From Mycobacterium sp. KBS0706 (GTDB lineage: Bacteria; Pseudomonadota; Alphaproteobacteria; DSM-16000; Inquilinaceae), in the NCBI RefSeq assembly GCF_005938675.2, contig NZ_VCCH02000026.1:1-64000 (forward strand): a stretch of DNA of 64,000 nucleotides, read 5' to 3'. This document shows positions 34,451 through 43,065 of the stretch, piece after piece. Numbering within the stretch: the stretch's first letter is position 1; every line of letters starts with the position of its first letter. The notes below the pieces were generated by a model, which worked only from the letters and a program-made list of their open reading frames with translations, was not told the DNA's origin and did not search any database. Both the position numbers and the translations under genes were made by a program.

Positions 34451-35167
34451 TCATAGATCGATCAGCGCATAAGGCCGGCCGCTCGGCTTCTCGATCGCCC
34501 AGGCGACGTTGTAGACCGGCGCGCCGCCCGGGGTGTGGCCCTGGTACACGCCGCGATGGGCGTGGCCGTGCACCACCGCGCTCACGGTGAAGCGGTCGAT
34601 CGTCTCGGCCAGGCGCGACGAGCCGAGGAAGGGGTAGATCTCCAGCGGCTCGCCCTCGATGGTCTCGGAGATCGGGGCATAGTGCAGCACCACCATCGCC
34701 CGCTGCGTCTTCACCGTCCGCATCGCATTCTCCAGCCGCATCGCCTCGGACACGGCGACGGAGACGAACTCCTTGGTCTCCGGTTCGCCGAAGGAGCCCA
34801 GCATCCGCCGGCCGAAGCCGCCGGCGAAGCCCTTGACCCCGACGAAGCCGACGCCGTCGATCTCGACCGCGCTGCCGTCCAGCAGCCGCAGCCCCGCCTG
34901 GGTCAGGATCGACCGCACCTTGTCGATCTCGCCGCATTCATAATCGTGGTTGCCGAGCACGCCGATCACCGGCACCGGGCAGGCGCGCAGATCCTCGGCC
35001 AGGCGTTCGGCCTGCCGCACCGTGCCAGTGTCGGTCAGGTCGCCGCACAGCACCAGCGCGTCGGCCGCCTGCGCGATCTCGCCGAACATCTCGCGCAGCG
35101 GATCGGACTCGTCCTTGACATGGATGTCGCCGATCGCGGCGACGGTGAATTTTCCGTTCTCCGCCAT
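34451..35167 (-). CDS. calcineurin-type metallophosphoesterase
   Basis: A 238-residue metallophosphoesterase. All motifs of the dimetal site are present in order: 'AIGDIHVKD' (near residue 12), 'LVLCGDLTDTG' (~38), 'GVLGNHDYECGEID' (~66), 'VVLHYAPISE' (~158) and 'VVHGHAHRG' (~195). The substrate may be a nucleotide, nucleic acid or phosphoprotein. It lies 22 bases after the nucleotidyltransferase gene on the same strand, and the two probably act as a pair, one adding and one removing a nucleotide or phosphate; this is inference. Confidence 0.9.
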   Translation of the reverse strand: MAENGKFTVAAIGDIHVKDESDPLREMFGEIAQAADALVLCGDLTDTGTVRQAERLAEDLRACPVPVIGVLGNHDYECGEIDKVRSILTQAGLRLLDGSAVEIDGVGFVGVKGFAGGFGRRMLGSFGEPETKEFVSVAVSEAMRLENAMRTVKTQRAMVVLHYAPISETIEGEPLEIYPFLGSSRLAETIDRFTVSAVVHGHAHRGVYQGHTPGGAPVYNVAWAIEKPSGRPYALIDL

Positions 35168-35189
35168 GAGTCGGTCCCGTTCTCCTGTG

Positions 35190-35960
35190 TCAGGCGTCGC
35201 GCCACTCACCCTCGCCGCCGACATCGGCGAAGCCCCATTCCTCGACCGCCATGGCGTAGTCGACCCGCGACAGCATGCGGCCGCGGCACACCTTCATCTG
35301 CGGCGGCGGCAGGTCGAGCTGGTGGCGCAGCCGGTCCATCAGCTCGTCCATCAGCCAGCGCGGCACCCGGTTGCGCTCGGTCGGATAGGCCCAGCGGAAG
35401 TTGAGCAGATGCACCAGCAGCATCTCCCAATGCAGCTCCATGTAGCCGAGCAGCCGCTGCCAATCGATCTGGTCGTGCTGCTTCAGGATGACATGGATCA
35501 CGTCGGCGCCGTCGTAGCGGTGGCGCATCTGGATGAAGGCCTTGGACCAGACCAGCTCGGTCGGGGCGACGATCTGGACCTGGGTGCCGAAGACCTCGAT
35601 CTCGCGGGCGTGCTCGAACCACTGGTCGTTCACCGGCATGGTGCCGTTCGACGAGGCATAGATCACGTCGAAGAAGTGCCGGCCCTTGTGCACCTTGCCG
35701 AGCCAGCGCTCGTCCTCGATCTCGATCGAGAAGCCGAGGTCGTGGAAATGGCCGAGGATGCGCGGGCTGTCGCCGGCCTTGCAGAAGATGTCCAGATCCT
35801 TGGTCGGCCGCGAGATGCCGGTATAGGCGCTGACGGCATAGGTGCCGGCCAGCAGAAAGGGCAGGCCGGTCGTCGCCAGCTCGCGCAGCGCGTCGGAGTA
35901 GAACGCCTCGGCCTGCGGGTCGTGCAGCGTCGGCGCGGCGGCGGCGATGATCGACGGAAT
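35190..35960 (-). CDS. nucleotidyltransferase-fold protein with probable ATT start
   Basis: A predicted 256-residue protein with the NTase signature: Gly in 'FLLAGTYAVSAYTGI', D-x-D in 'TKDLDIFCKAGD' and a third Asp in 'HFFDVIYASS'. In this frame no ATG, GTG or TTG occurs between the upstream stop (36036) and a GTG at 35693, which would delete the catalytic motif. GGGAGGA followed by 7 bases precedes an ATT at 35958-35960, giving 'IPSIIAAAAPTLHD' as the N-terminus. So the gene uses a rare ATT start (known in infC), or it has lost its start by point mutation. Residues ~90-256 are unbroken. Confidence 0.72.
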   Translation of the reverse strand: MPSIIAAAAPTLHDPQAEAFYSDALRELATTGLPFLLAGTYAVSAYTGISRPTKDLDIFCKAGDSPRILGHFHDLGFSIEIEDERWLGKVHKGRHFFDVIYASSNGTMPVNDQWFEHAREIEVFGTQVQIVAPTELVWSKAFIQMRHRYDGADVIHVILKQHDQIDWQRLLGYMELHWEMLLVHLLNFRWAYPTERNRVPRWLMDELMDRLRHQLDLPPPQMKVCRGRMLSRVDYAMAVEEWGFADVGGEGEWRDA

Positions 35961-36035
35961 CGGCCGGTCCTCCCGGTTGCGGCAGCAGGCGTTGCAACAA
36001 CCGGGTATCGGGAGGGTCGGTTCCGTCGAAGGCTG

Positions 36036-36656
36036 TCAGGCCTGGTGCTTGGCGCAGAAGCCCTCGGCGTCGAGCGTCCGGAAATCCTGCAGCGCCGCGC
36101 GCAGCCGGTCCTGCGGCCAGTCCCACCACGCCAGCGCCAGCAGCCGTGCTTCGACCGTCTCGGTCACCCGGCGGCGGATCGGCCGGGCCGGGCTGCCGGC
36201 GACGATGGTGTAGGCTGGTACGTCGTGGGTGACCACGGCGCCGGCGCCGATCACCGCCCCGGTGCCGACCGTGACCCCCGGCAGCACGATGGCGCCATGG
36301 CCGATCCAGACGTCATGACCGATCGTCACCCGGTGGTCGCGGCGCCAGGCGAAGAACTCGGTGTCGTCGGTGTCGGCGAGGCCGTAGGCGGCGGAGCGAT
36401 AGGTGAAGTGATGCTGCGTCGCCCGCCAGGTCGGGTGGTTCGGGGCGTTCAGCCGGGTATAGGCGGCGATCGAGCAGAACTTGCCGATTTGGACGCACCA
36501 GGCCATCGCCCCGTCCATCAGGTAGCTGTAGTCGCCGACGGTGACCTCGTTCAGCACCGCATGGGCGCCGATCTCGGTGTAGATGCCGAGCTGGCAGGCC
36601 GAGACTCGGGCGCTCGGGGCGATCAGGGGTTCAGGCCCCAGGGTCTTGGTGCTCAT
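36036..36656 (-). CDS. hexapeptide-repeat acetyltransferase of the phosphonate-associated type
   Basis: A 206-residue left-handed beta-helix acetyltransferase. Hexapeptide turns run from '[20 protein letters not shown]' to '[20 protein letters not shown]' and '[20 protein letters not shown]'. The long loop '[20 protein letters not shown]' marks the group usually found in phn (carbon-phosphorus lyase) operons. No phn genes lie in this window, so the acceptor is unknown. The ATG at 36656 gives the typical '[15 protein letters not shown]' start. It is divergent from the LysR gene at 36760. Confidence 0.85.
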   Translation of the reverse strand: MSTKTLGPEPLIAPSARVSACQLGIYTEIGAHAVLNEVTVGDYSYLMDGAMAWCVQIGKFCSIAAYTRLNAPNHPTWRATQHHFTYRSAAYGLADTDDTEFFAWRRDHRVTIGHDVWIGHGAIVLPGVTVGTGAVIGAGAVVTHDVPAYTIVAGSPARPIRRRVTETVEARLLALAWWDWPQDRLRAALQDFRTLDAEGFCAKHQA

Positions 36657-36759
36657 CGGATTCTCCGGGCGGGCATCATATAGAGGTCTAGACAAGTTCG
36701 ATGACGATTCTGCTGCCGCCTAGCTTGTGCCGCGGGCGGTCTTCCCGTTGAGTGCGCGG

Positions 36760-37647
36760 ATGCCCGCGTCCTCCCATCTCGGCCTGCCGCCGCTCAACGC
36801 CCTCGTCGTGTTCGAGGCGGCGGCGCGGCTGGCCAATTTCTCCCGCGCCGGCGCCGAGCTCGGCCTGACCCAGAGCGCGGTCAGCCGCCAGATCCTGAAG
36901 CTCGAGGCCTTCATCGGCGGCAAGCTCTTCCAGCGCACCCCGTCCGGCGTCAGCCTGACCCCGCTGGGCGAGAGCTATGTCGCCGAGGTCCGGCGCATCC
37001 TCGGCGATCTGATGGCGGTGACGCATGGCGTGCGCGGCTCGGCCGGGCCGCGCCAGGTGACGCTGGCCTGCTCGCATGGCATCGCCGATCTCTGGCTGAT
37101 GCCGCGGTTGAAAGCGCTCGACGCCGCGCTGCCGGGGATCGAGCTGCGGCTGCGCGTGACCGACGATGTCCAGCACCTGCGGCTGGACGAGTTCGATCTC
37201 GCCATCTTCTACCGGCGCGAGCGGCCGTCCGGCGTGGCGCTGCATGTGCTGGGCACCGAGGAGATCGTGCCGGTCGCGGCGCCCGGGCGGCCGGCACTGC
37301 AGGACGACCCGGCGCCGACCCTGCTGGCGATCGAGGATTCGCTGCGCGAATGGATGGACTGGCCGCACTGGTTCGGTGCCGCGGCGATGCCGATGCCGCC
37401 GCGGGCCCGGTTCTGGCGGCTCGGCTCCTATGCCCTGGCGGTGCAGGCTGCGTCGCAGGGGCTGGGCACGGCACTGGGCTGGACCTGGCTGCTGCGCGAC
37501 CAGCTGGCCTCCGGCGCACTGGTGCCGGCGAATGGCTTCTACCTGCACTCGGAAGGCTCGTTCTACCTGATGCGGCCGCTGGACCGGCATGTCCGCCGGG
37601 TGGTGCGCCAGGCGATGGACTGGCTGGTCGCCAGCAATGCCAGCTAG
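36760..37647 (+). CDS. LysR-family regulator, GcvA-like
   Basis: A 295-residue LysR regulator with GcvA-type wording: 'LPPLNALVVFEAAARLANFS' then LTQSAVSRQILKLEAFIGGKLF. The effector domain is complete. An in-frame GTG at 36727 would add 11 residues; the ATG at 36760 leaves the usual short leader before the helix-turn-helix. It is divergent from the hexapeptide acetyltransferase, and the peptide-importer operon lies 0.46 kb downstream on the same strand. Either could be its target. Confidence 0.9.
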   Translation: MPASSHLGLPPLNALVVFEAAARLANFSRAGAELGLTQSAVSRQILKLEAFIGGKLFQRTPSGVSLTPLGESYVAEVRRILGDLMAVTHGVRGSAGPRQVTLACSHGIADLWLMPRLKALDAALPGIELRLRVTDDVQHLRLDEFDLAIFYRRERPSGVALHVLGTEEIVPVAAPGRPALQDDPAPTLLAIEDSLREWMDWPHWFGAAAMPMPPRARFWRLGSYALAVQAASQGLGTALGWTWLLRDQLASGALVPANGFYLHSEGSFYLMRPLDRHVRRVVRQAMDWLVASNAS

Positions 37648-37907
37648 GTGCTGGCTGTCGCCGGCCGCGAACGCATCCGCTGGGCCTTCACCAGGCCGAC
37701 AATGGTGAACAGCATCCAGAAGGCCTGGGCCACGAAGGAGGCCAGGTTGAAGCTCCACAGCAGCGAATACATCACCAACACGCCGCCGACGATGTTCAGC
37801 AGGGCAGTGCGCCAGTCCGTGATCGCGAGGATCTGCAACTGGGCCAGAGCATAGGCGTGCAGATAGGCCAGGACACCGACCAGGCCGACCACATCCGGCA
37901 GACTCAC
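37644..37907 (-). CDS. small membrane protein, CBU_0592-like
   Basis: An 87-residue protein with about three hydrophobic helices: 'VVGLVGVLAYLHAYALAQLQ', 'LLNIVGGVLVMYSLLWSFNL' and 'VAQAFWMLFTIVGLVKAQ'. The layout and the phrase LLNIVGG...SLLW.FNLASF match a widespread short membrane-protein group of unknown function. The GTG at 37907 is the only plausible start. Its stop overlaps the stop of the convergent LysR gene (CTAG). Confidence 0.8.
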   Translation of the reverse strand: MSLPDVVGLVGVLAYLHAYALAQLQILAITDWRTALLNIVGGVLVMYSLLWSFNLASFVAQAFWMLFTIVGLVKAQRMRSRPATAST

Positions 37908-37983
37908 GATTCGACCTCGATCAACGAAGGCGCCTTGCATAGGGGCCGGCCGGGACAAGTGGCACCGAATCTTGCTCATGGGG

Positions 37984-38004
37984 TCATGTCCAAAAATCAT
38001 GTCC
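37984..38004 (+). repeat. short direct repeat upstream of the peptide-importer operon
   Basis: TCATGTCC occurs twice, separated by AAAAA (13-base period), in the 204-base gap between the membrane-protein gene and the binding-protein gene, about 107 bases before the latter's start. It may be a regulator half-site pair. Confidence 0.4.
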
Positions 38005-38111
38005 GACTTATTGCCATCATCCACTAGGGTCCGGCCGCTCAAGGCAGCGCGACGCAACGGCTGCCGCCCGGGCGCCACAGAGCGCCACCCACCCGACAAC
38101 AGGGATCGGTC

Positions 38112-39677
38112 ATGACACGCAGGGACTTCCCGCAACTCGAAACCACGCGCCGCGGCCTGCTGCTGGGCGCCGCCGGCCTCGGCCTCGCGACGGCTGCATC
38201 GGGCGGATTCGGCCGCGCCTTCGCCCTGGACACGCCGCGCAAGGGCGGCGTGCTGAAGCTGGGCATGGGCGGCGGCAGCACGACCGATACGCTCGACCCG
38301 CGGGTGATGACCGACTGGGTGCCGCTCAATCAGGCCTTCATGCTGATGAACGGCCTGGTCGAGATCGACCGCGACAACCAGGCGGTGCCGGAGCTGCTGG
38401 AGAGTTGGGAGGCCAAACCGGGCGCGGCGGAATGGGTGTTCAATCTCCGGCAGGGCGTGACCTTCCACAACGGCAAGGCGCTGACGGTCGAGGACGTGAT
38501 CTACTCGATCAACCTGCATCGCGGCGAAAGCACCTCCGCCGCCCGTGCCATCGCCGAGCAGATCAAGGACGTCCGCAAGCTCTCCGACAGCCAGATCGCG
38601 ATCGAGCTGACCGGCGGCAACGCCGACCTGCCGTATCTCCTGTCCGACTACCATTTCCTGGTGGTGCCGGAGGGCTTCACCGACTGGTCGAAGCCAGTCG
38701 GCACCGGCCCCTTCGTCTATGAGAGCTACGAGCCCGGCGTGCGCTCGCGCTTCACCCGAAACCCGAGCTACTGGAAGCCGGGCTGCGCCAATGTCGACGC
38801 GGTCGAGGTCATCGTCATCAACGACGTCGCCGCGCGCACCAACGCGCTGATGTCGGGCCAGGTCCACGCCATCAACCGGCTCGACTTCAAGACGGTCGAC
38901 CTCTTGAAGCGCAACCCGAAGCTGCAGATCGTGCAGTCGGCCGGCGGCCAGCACTTCACCTTCCTGATGGACTGCACCAAGCCGCCATTCGTGGACAACA
39001 ATGTCCGCCTCGCCATCAAATATGCGATCGACCGTGAGCAGCTGCTGAAGGTGGCGCTGCGCGGCTACGGCCAGCTCGGCAACGACCATCCGATCCCGCG
39101 CACCGACCGCTTCTTCAACAGCGAGCTGCCGCAGCACGCCTATGATCCCGACAAGGCCAAGCACTATCTGCAGCAGGCCGGTATGAGCGACCTGAAGGTC
39201 GAGCTGTCGGCCTCCGACGCCGCTTTCGGGGGCGCGGTCGACGCCGCCGCGATCTTCCGCACCGCCGCGACCAAGGCCGGGATCGACGTCTCGATCAAGC
39301 GCGAATCCCCGGACGGGTACTGGGACAAGGTGTGGATGCAGGCACCGTTCAGCATGGGCTATTGGGGCGGCCGCCCGACCGCGGACCAGATGCTGTCCAT
39401 CGCCTATGCCTCCGACGCCAAATGGAACGACACCCATTGGAAGAACCAGCAATTCGACAGGCTGCTGCTGGAGGCACGCGGGCTGCTCGACGACGCCAAG
39501 CGCAAAGAGATCTACTGGACGCTGCAGGAGATGATCTCGGATCTGGGCGGCGCCATGATCCCGATGTTCGGCGATTATCTCGACGGCGTGTCGACCCAGG
39601 TGCAGGGCGTGATGCCGCATCCGATGTTCAACTTCATGGGCGGGCGGCTGGCGGAGCGCGTCTGGCTGGCGGCCTGA
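38112..39677 (+). CDS. ABC transporter substrate-binding protein, peptide family (SBP_bac_5)
   Basis: A 521-residue periplasmic binding protein of the DppA/OppA family. A Tat-like signal ('TTRRGLLLGAAGLGLATAAS') ends near AFA (residue ~40). 'PELLESWEAKPGAAEWVFNL' and 'VTFHNGKALTVEDVIYSINL' are the classic family 5 signature. It captures di- or oligopeptides or similar ligands. First gene of an apparent operon with two permeases, a double ATPase, a hydrolase and aconitase X. Its stop overlaps the next start by one base (TGATG). Confidence 0.93.
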   Translation: MTRRDFPQLETTRRGLLLGAAGLGLATAASGGFGRAFALDTPRKGGVLKLGMGGGSTTDTLDPRVMTDWVPLNQAFMLMNGLVEIDRDNQAVPELLESWEAKPGAAEWVFNLRQGVTFHNGKALTVEDVIYSINLHRGESTSAARAIAEQIKDVRKLSDSQIAIELTGGNADLPYLLSDYHFLVVPEGFTDWSKPVGTGPFVYESYEPGVRSRFTRNPSYWKPGCANVDAVEVIVINDVAARTNALMSGQVHAINRLDFKTVDLLKRNPKLQIVQSAGGQHFTFLMDCTKPPFVDNNVRLAIKYAIDREQLLKVALRGYGQLGNDHPIPRTDRFFNSELPQHAYDPDKAKHYLQQAGMSDLKVELSASDAAFGGAVDAAAIFRTAATKAGIDVSIKRESPDGYWDKVWMQAPFSMGYWGGRPTADQMLSIAYASDAKWNDTHWKNQQFDRLLLEARGLLDDAKRKEIYWTLQEMISDLGGAMIPMFGDYLDGVSTQVQGVMPHPMFNFMGGRLAERVWLAA

Positions 39678-40624
39678 TGACATCGCTGATCCTCAGACGG
39701 ATCGCACTCGGACTCTTCACCCTGTGGCTGGTGTCGGTGCTGGTCTTCGCCGGCACCCAGCTGCTGCCCGGCGACGTCGCCTCGGCCATCCTCGGCCAGT
39801 CGGCGACGCCGGAGGCGCTGGCCGCGCTGCGCCGCGACCTCGGGCTCGAAGTGCCGGCGCTGCTCCGCTACGGCCAGTGGCTGTGGGGCTTCGTCCAGGG
39901 CGATCTAGGCCGGTCGCTGGCCAACCAGCAGCCGGTGGCCGAGCTGCTGTGGCCGCGCTTCTGGAACACCATGTTCCTGGCCGCCTATGCCGCGGTGATC
40001 GGCGTGCCACTGGCGGTGGGTCTCGGCATCCTCACCGCGGTCCGCGGCGGCGGGGTGTTCGACCGGCTGGTGAATATCCTGGCGCTCGGCACCGTGTCGC
40101 TGCCGGAATACTTCCTCGGCCTGGTGCTGATTCTGGTCCTGGCGGTGCAGAACCCGGTCTTCCCCAGCCTGGCCGACGTCTATCCCGGCATGGGCTTCGC
40201 CGAGCGGCTGGACGCGACGACGCTGCCGATGCTGACCCTGCTGCTGGTCACCGTCGCCCAGATCATGCGCATGACCCGGACGGCGGTGCTGGCGGTGATG
40301 GATTCCGCCTATGTCGAGACCGCCTATCTGAAGGGCCTGCGGACCGGCCGGGTGGTGCTGCGCCACGCCCTGCCGAACGCGGCGGCGCCGGTGGTCAACG
40401 TCGTCGCCTTCAACATCGCCTATCTGATCACCGGCGTGGTGCTGGTCGAGGCGGTGTTCAACTACAACGGACTCGGCCGGTTCATGGTCGACGCCGTGGC
40501 CAAGCGCGACCTGCCGATGGTGCAGGCCTGCGCCATGGTGTTCGGTGCCGCCTACGTCATCCTGAACATGATCGCCGACATCGCCGCCATCGCGCTCAAT
40601 CCGCGCCTGCGGCATCCCCGGTAG
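39677..40624 (+). CDS. peptide-type ABC transporter permease (DppB/OppB-like)
   Basis: A 315-residue inner-membrane permease with about six helices. 'LLRYGQWLWGFVQGDLGRSL' is the typical DppB loop and 'MDSAYVETAYLKGLRTGRVV' is the EAA-type motif that contacts the ATPase. It pairs with the DppC-like permease five bases downstream. The start overlaps the binding-protein stop. Confidence 0.93.
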   Translation: MTSLILRRIALGLFTLWLVSVLVFAGTQLLPGDVASAILGQSATPEALAALRRDLGLEVPALLRYGQWLWGFVQGDLGRSLANQQPVAELLWPRFWNTMFLAAYAAVIGVPLAVGLGILTAVRGGGVFDRLVNILALGTVSLPEYFLGLVLILVLAVQNPVFPSLADVYPGMGFAERLDATTLPMLTLLLVTVAQIMRMTRTAVLAVMDSAYVETAYLKGLRTGRVVLRHALPNAAAPVVNVVAFNIAYLITGVVLVEAVFNYNGLGRFMVDAVAKRDLPMVQACAMVFGAAYVILNMIADIAAIALNPRLRHPR

Positions 40625-40628
40625 ACCC

Positions 40629-41444
40629 ATGAGACGCATCCCGCTCACGGCCTGGATCGGCCTGGCAATCATCACCCTCAACCTCGCCGCGCTGCTGTTC
40701 GGGCCGCTGCTGGCCCCGTTCGGCGAGGAGGACATCATCGGCGGCCCGTTCGACCCCGCCACGGCGCTGAACTGGTTCGGCCTGGACCAGAACGGCCGCG
40801 ACATGCTCTCGCGCCTGCTCTTCGGCGCGCAGATGTCGATCGGCGTGTCGCTGGCCGCCTCGCTGCTGTCCTTCACCGTCGGCCTGCCGCTCGGCTTCCT
40901 CGCCGCGCTGCGCGGCGGCTGGGTCGACACCGTGCTGTCGCGGCTGGTCGACACCATCATGTGCGTGCCGGTGCTGATCTCGGCCCTGGTGGTGCTGCAG
41001 GCGCTCGGCTCCTCGCTGCCGGTGCTGATCGTGACCATCGCGCTGCTCGACTCGACCCGCGTCTTCCGCCTGGCCCGGATCCTGGGGCAGGGGATCAACG
41101 TGATGGAATATGCCGAGGCGGCGCGGCTGCGCGGCGAGGGCGCCTGGTGGCTGATCCGCAAGGAGATCCTGCCGAACGCCGCGGCGCCGCTGATCGCCGA
41201 ATTCGGCATGCGCTTCTGCTTCACCTTCCTGTTCGTCGCCGGCCTGTCCTTCCTCGGCCTCGGCATCCAGCCGCCCTATGCCGATTGGGGCGGCATGGTG
41301 AAGGACAACCAGCAGGGCATCCTCTACGGCCTCTACGCGCCGCTGTACCCGGCCGCGGCCATCGCGCTGCTGACCATCGGCGTCAACCTGGTGGTCGACT
41401 GGCTGCTGGCCGGCCGCACCCGGCCGCAGGGAGAGGGGCGATGA
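40629..41444 (+). CDS. peptide-type ABC transporter permease (DppC/OppC-like)
   Basis: A 271-residue permease with about six helices. 'FGLDQNGRDMLSRLLFGAQM' is the DppC signature and 'NVMEYAEAARLRGEGAWWLI' the ATPase-contacting EAA motif. It forms the translocation pore with the previous permease. Its stop overlaps the ATPase start (ATGA). Confidence 0.93.
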   Translation: MRRIPLTAWIGLAIITLNLAALLFGPLLAPFGEEDIIGGPFDPATALNWFGLDQNGRDMLSRLLFGAQMSIGVSLAASLLSFTVGLPLGFLAALRGGWVDTVLSRLVDTIMCVPVLISALVVLQALGSSLPVLIVTIALLDSTRVFRLARILGQGINVMEYAEAARLRGEGAWWLIRKEILPNAAAPLIAEFGMRFCFTFLFVAGLSFLGLGIQPPYADWGGMVKDNQQGILYGLYAPLYPAAAIALLTIGVNLVVDWLLAGRTRPQGEGR

Positions 41445-43042
41445 GCGACATCCTCACCATCCGCGGCCTCAGGGTCGAGGCGCCGAACGGTGCCGTCCTG
41501 GTGCAGGGCATCGACCTCGACCTGAGGAAGGGCGAGGTGCTGGGCCTGATCGGCGAATCCGGCGCCGGCAAATCGACCATCGGCCTGGCCGCGATGGGCT
41601 GGGGCCGCGGCGGCTGCCGCATCGCCGGCGGCACCGTGGCGATCGACGACCAGACGGTGACCGGAGAGAGCTCGGCCGCCCGCGCCAAGCTGCGCGGCGC
41701 CCGGATCGCCTATGTGGCGCAGAGCGCGGCGGCCGCCTTCAACCCAGCGCTGACCATCGGCCGCCAGGTGCTGGAGGGGCCGAAGCATCACCGGACGATG
41801 GCCAAGGCCGAGGCGCACGCCTGGATGCTGGAGCTGTTCCGGGCGCTCGACCTGCCGGACCCCGAGCGCTTCGGCGACCGCTACCCGCACCAGGTCTCGG
41901 GCGGACAGCTGCAGCGCGCCATGGTCGCCATGGCGATGTCCTGCCGGCCCGACATCCTGGTGCTGGACGAGCCGACCACGGCGCTGGACGTCACCACCCA
42001 GATCGAGGTGCTGGCCCTGCTGCGCCGGCTGATCCAGCGCTATGGCACGGCGGCGCTCTACATCAGCCACGACCTCGCCGTGGTGGCGCAGATCGCCGAC
42101 CGGATCCAGGTGCTGCGCCACGGCAAGCCGGTGGAGCTCGGCCCCACCGAGCAGGTGCTGGCGGCGCCGCGCGAGGACTACACCCGTCGCCTGGTTGGCG
42201 AGCGCCAGGCCAGCCTGGCCGGCGAGCCGCGCCGGCATGAGGGCGGCGCCGAGCTGCTGACCGTCGACGGCATCTCCGCCGCCTACCACAAGGTGCCGGT
42301 GCTGGCCGATGTCTCGCTGTCGCTGCGCCGGGGCGAGACCCTGGCGGTGGTCGGCGAATCCGGCTCCGGCAAATCGACCCTGGCGCGGGTGATCACCGGC
42401 CTGCTGCCGCCGACCGCCGGGTCGGTACGGCTGGACGGGCAGGCCTTGCCGTCCTCCTACACCGCCCGCAAGCGGGACCTGCTGCGCCGGATCCAGCTGG
42501 TCTACCAGCTGCCGGATGTGGCGCTGAACCCGCGCCAGACGGTGGGCGAGGCGATCGGCCGGCCGCTGGGCTTCTATTTCGGCCTCAAGGGCCGCGAGCA
42601 GACCCAGGAGGTGGCGCATCTGCTCGGCCTGATCGGCCTCGACCCGGATTTCGCCGGCCGGCTGCCCGGCGCGCTGTCGGGCGGGCAGAAGCAGCGCGTC
42701 TGCATCGCCCGGGCGCTCGCGGCCAAGCCCGACCTGATGATCTGCGATGAGGTGACCTCGGCGCTCGACCCGCTGGTGGCGGAGGAGATCCTGCGCCTGC
42801 TGCGCCGGCTGCAGGACGAGCTGGGCGTCGCCTATCTGTTCATCACGCATGACCTCGGCGTCGTCCGCCGCTTGGCCGACCGCACCGCGGTGATGCAGCG
42901 CGGCCGGGTGGTGGAGCAGGGGCCGACGCCGGATATCTTCACGCCGCCCTTCCACGACTACACCGGCCGCTTGCTGGCCTCCGTCCCCGAGCTGCGCCGC
43001 GACTGGCTGGACCAGGTCCTCGCCGCACGCGCCACCGCCTGA
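41441..43042 (+). CDS. fused double ABC ATPase (DppD-DppF-like)
   Basis: A 533-residue protein with two complete ATPase domains in one chain, replacing the separate DppD and DppF. Domain 1 (residues ~1-265) has Walker A 'IGESGAGKSTIGLAAMG' and signature 'VSGGQLQRAMVAMAM'. Domain 2 (~270-533) has 'VGESGSGKSTLARVITG' and 'LSGGQKQRVCIARAL'. Each has an intact Walker B Asp-Glu and switch His. It drives the importer encoded just upstream. Confidence 0.93.
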   Translation: MSDILTIRGLRVEAPNGAVLVQGIDLDLRKGEVLGLIGESGAGKSTIGLAAMGWGRGGCRIAGGTVAIDDQTVTGESSAARAKLRGARIAYVAQSAAAAFNPALTIGRQVLEGPKHHRTMAKAEAHAWMLELFRALDLPDPERFGDRYPHQVSGGQLQRAMVAMAMSCRPDILVLDEPTTALDVTTQIEVLALLRRLIQRYGTAALYISHDLAVVAQIADRIQVLRHGKPVELGPTEQVLAAPREDYTRRLVGERQASLAGEPRRHEGGAELLTVDGISAAYHKVPVLADVSLSLRRGETLAVVGESGSGKSTLARVITGLLPPTAGSVRLDGQALPSSYTARKRDLLRRIQLVYQLPDVALNPRQTVGEAIGRPLGFYFGLKGREQTQEVAHLLGLIGLDPDFAGRLPGALSGGQKQRVCIARALAAKPDLMICDEVTSALDPLVAEEILRLLRRLQDELGVAYLFITHDLGVVRRLADRTAVMQRGRVVEQGPTPDIFTPPFHDYTGRLLASVPELRRDWLDQVLAARATA

Positions 43043-43065
43043 CTGCCTTCATGGGAGACCCCGAC

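Noticed and set aside
35190..35693. Nucleotidyltransferase starting at the GTG at 35693
   Set aside because: This would remove the Gly and DxD catalytic motifs, which are intact in the same frame upstream.
37644..39683. A 679-codon minus-strand frame ending in the small membrane protein
   Set aside because: Only its last 87 residues read as a protein. The rest is the shadow of the binding-protein gene.
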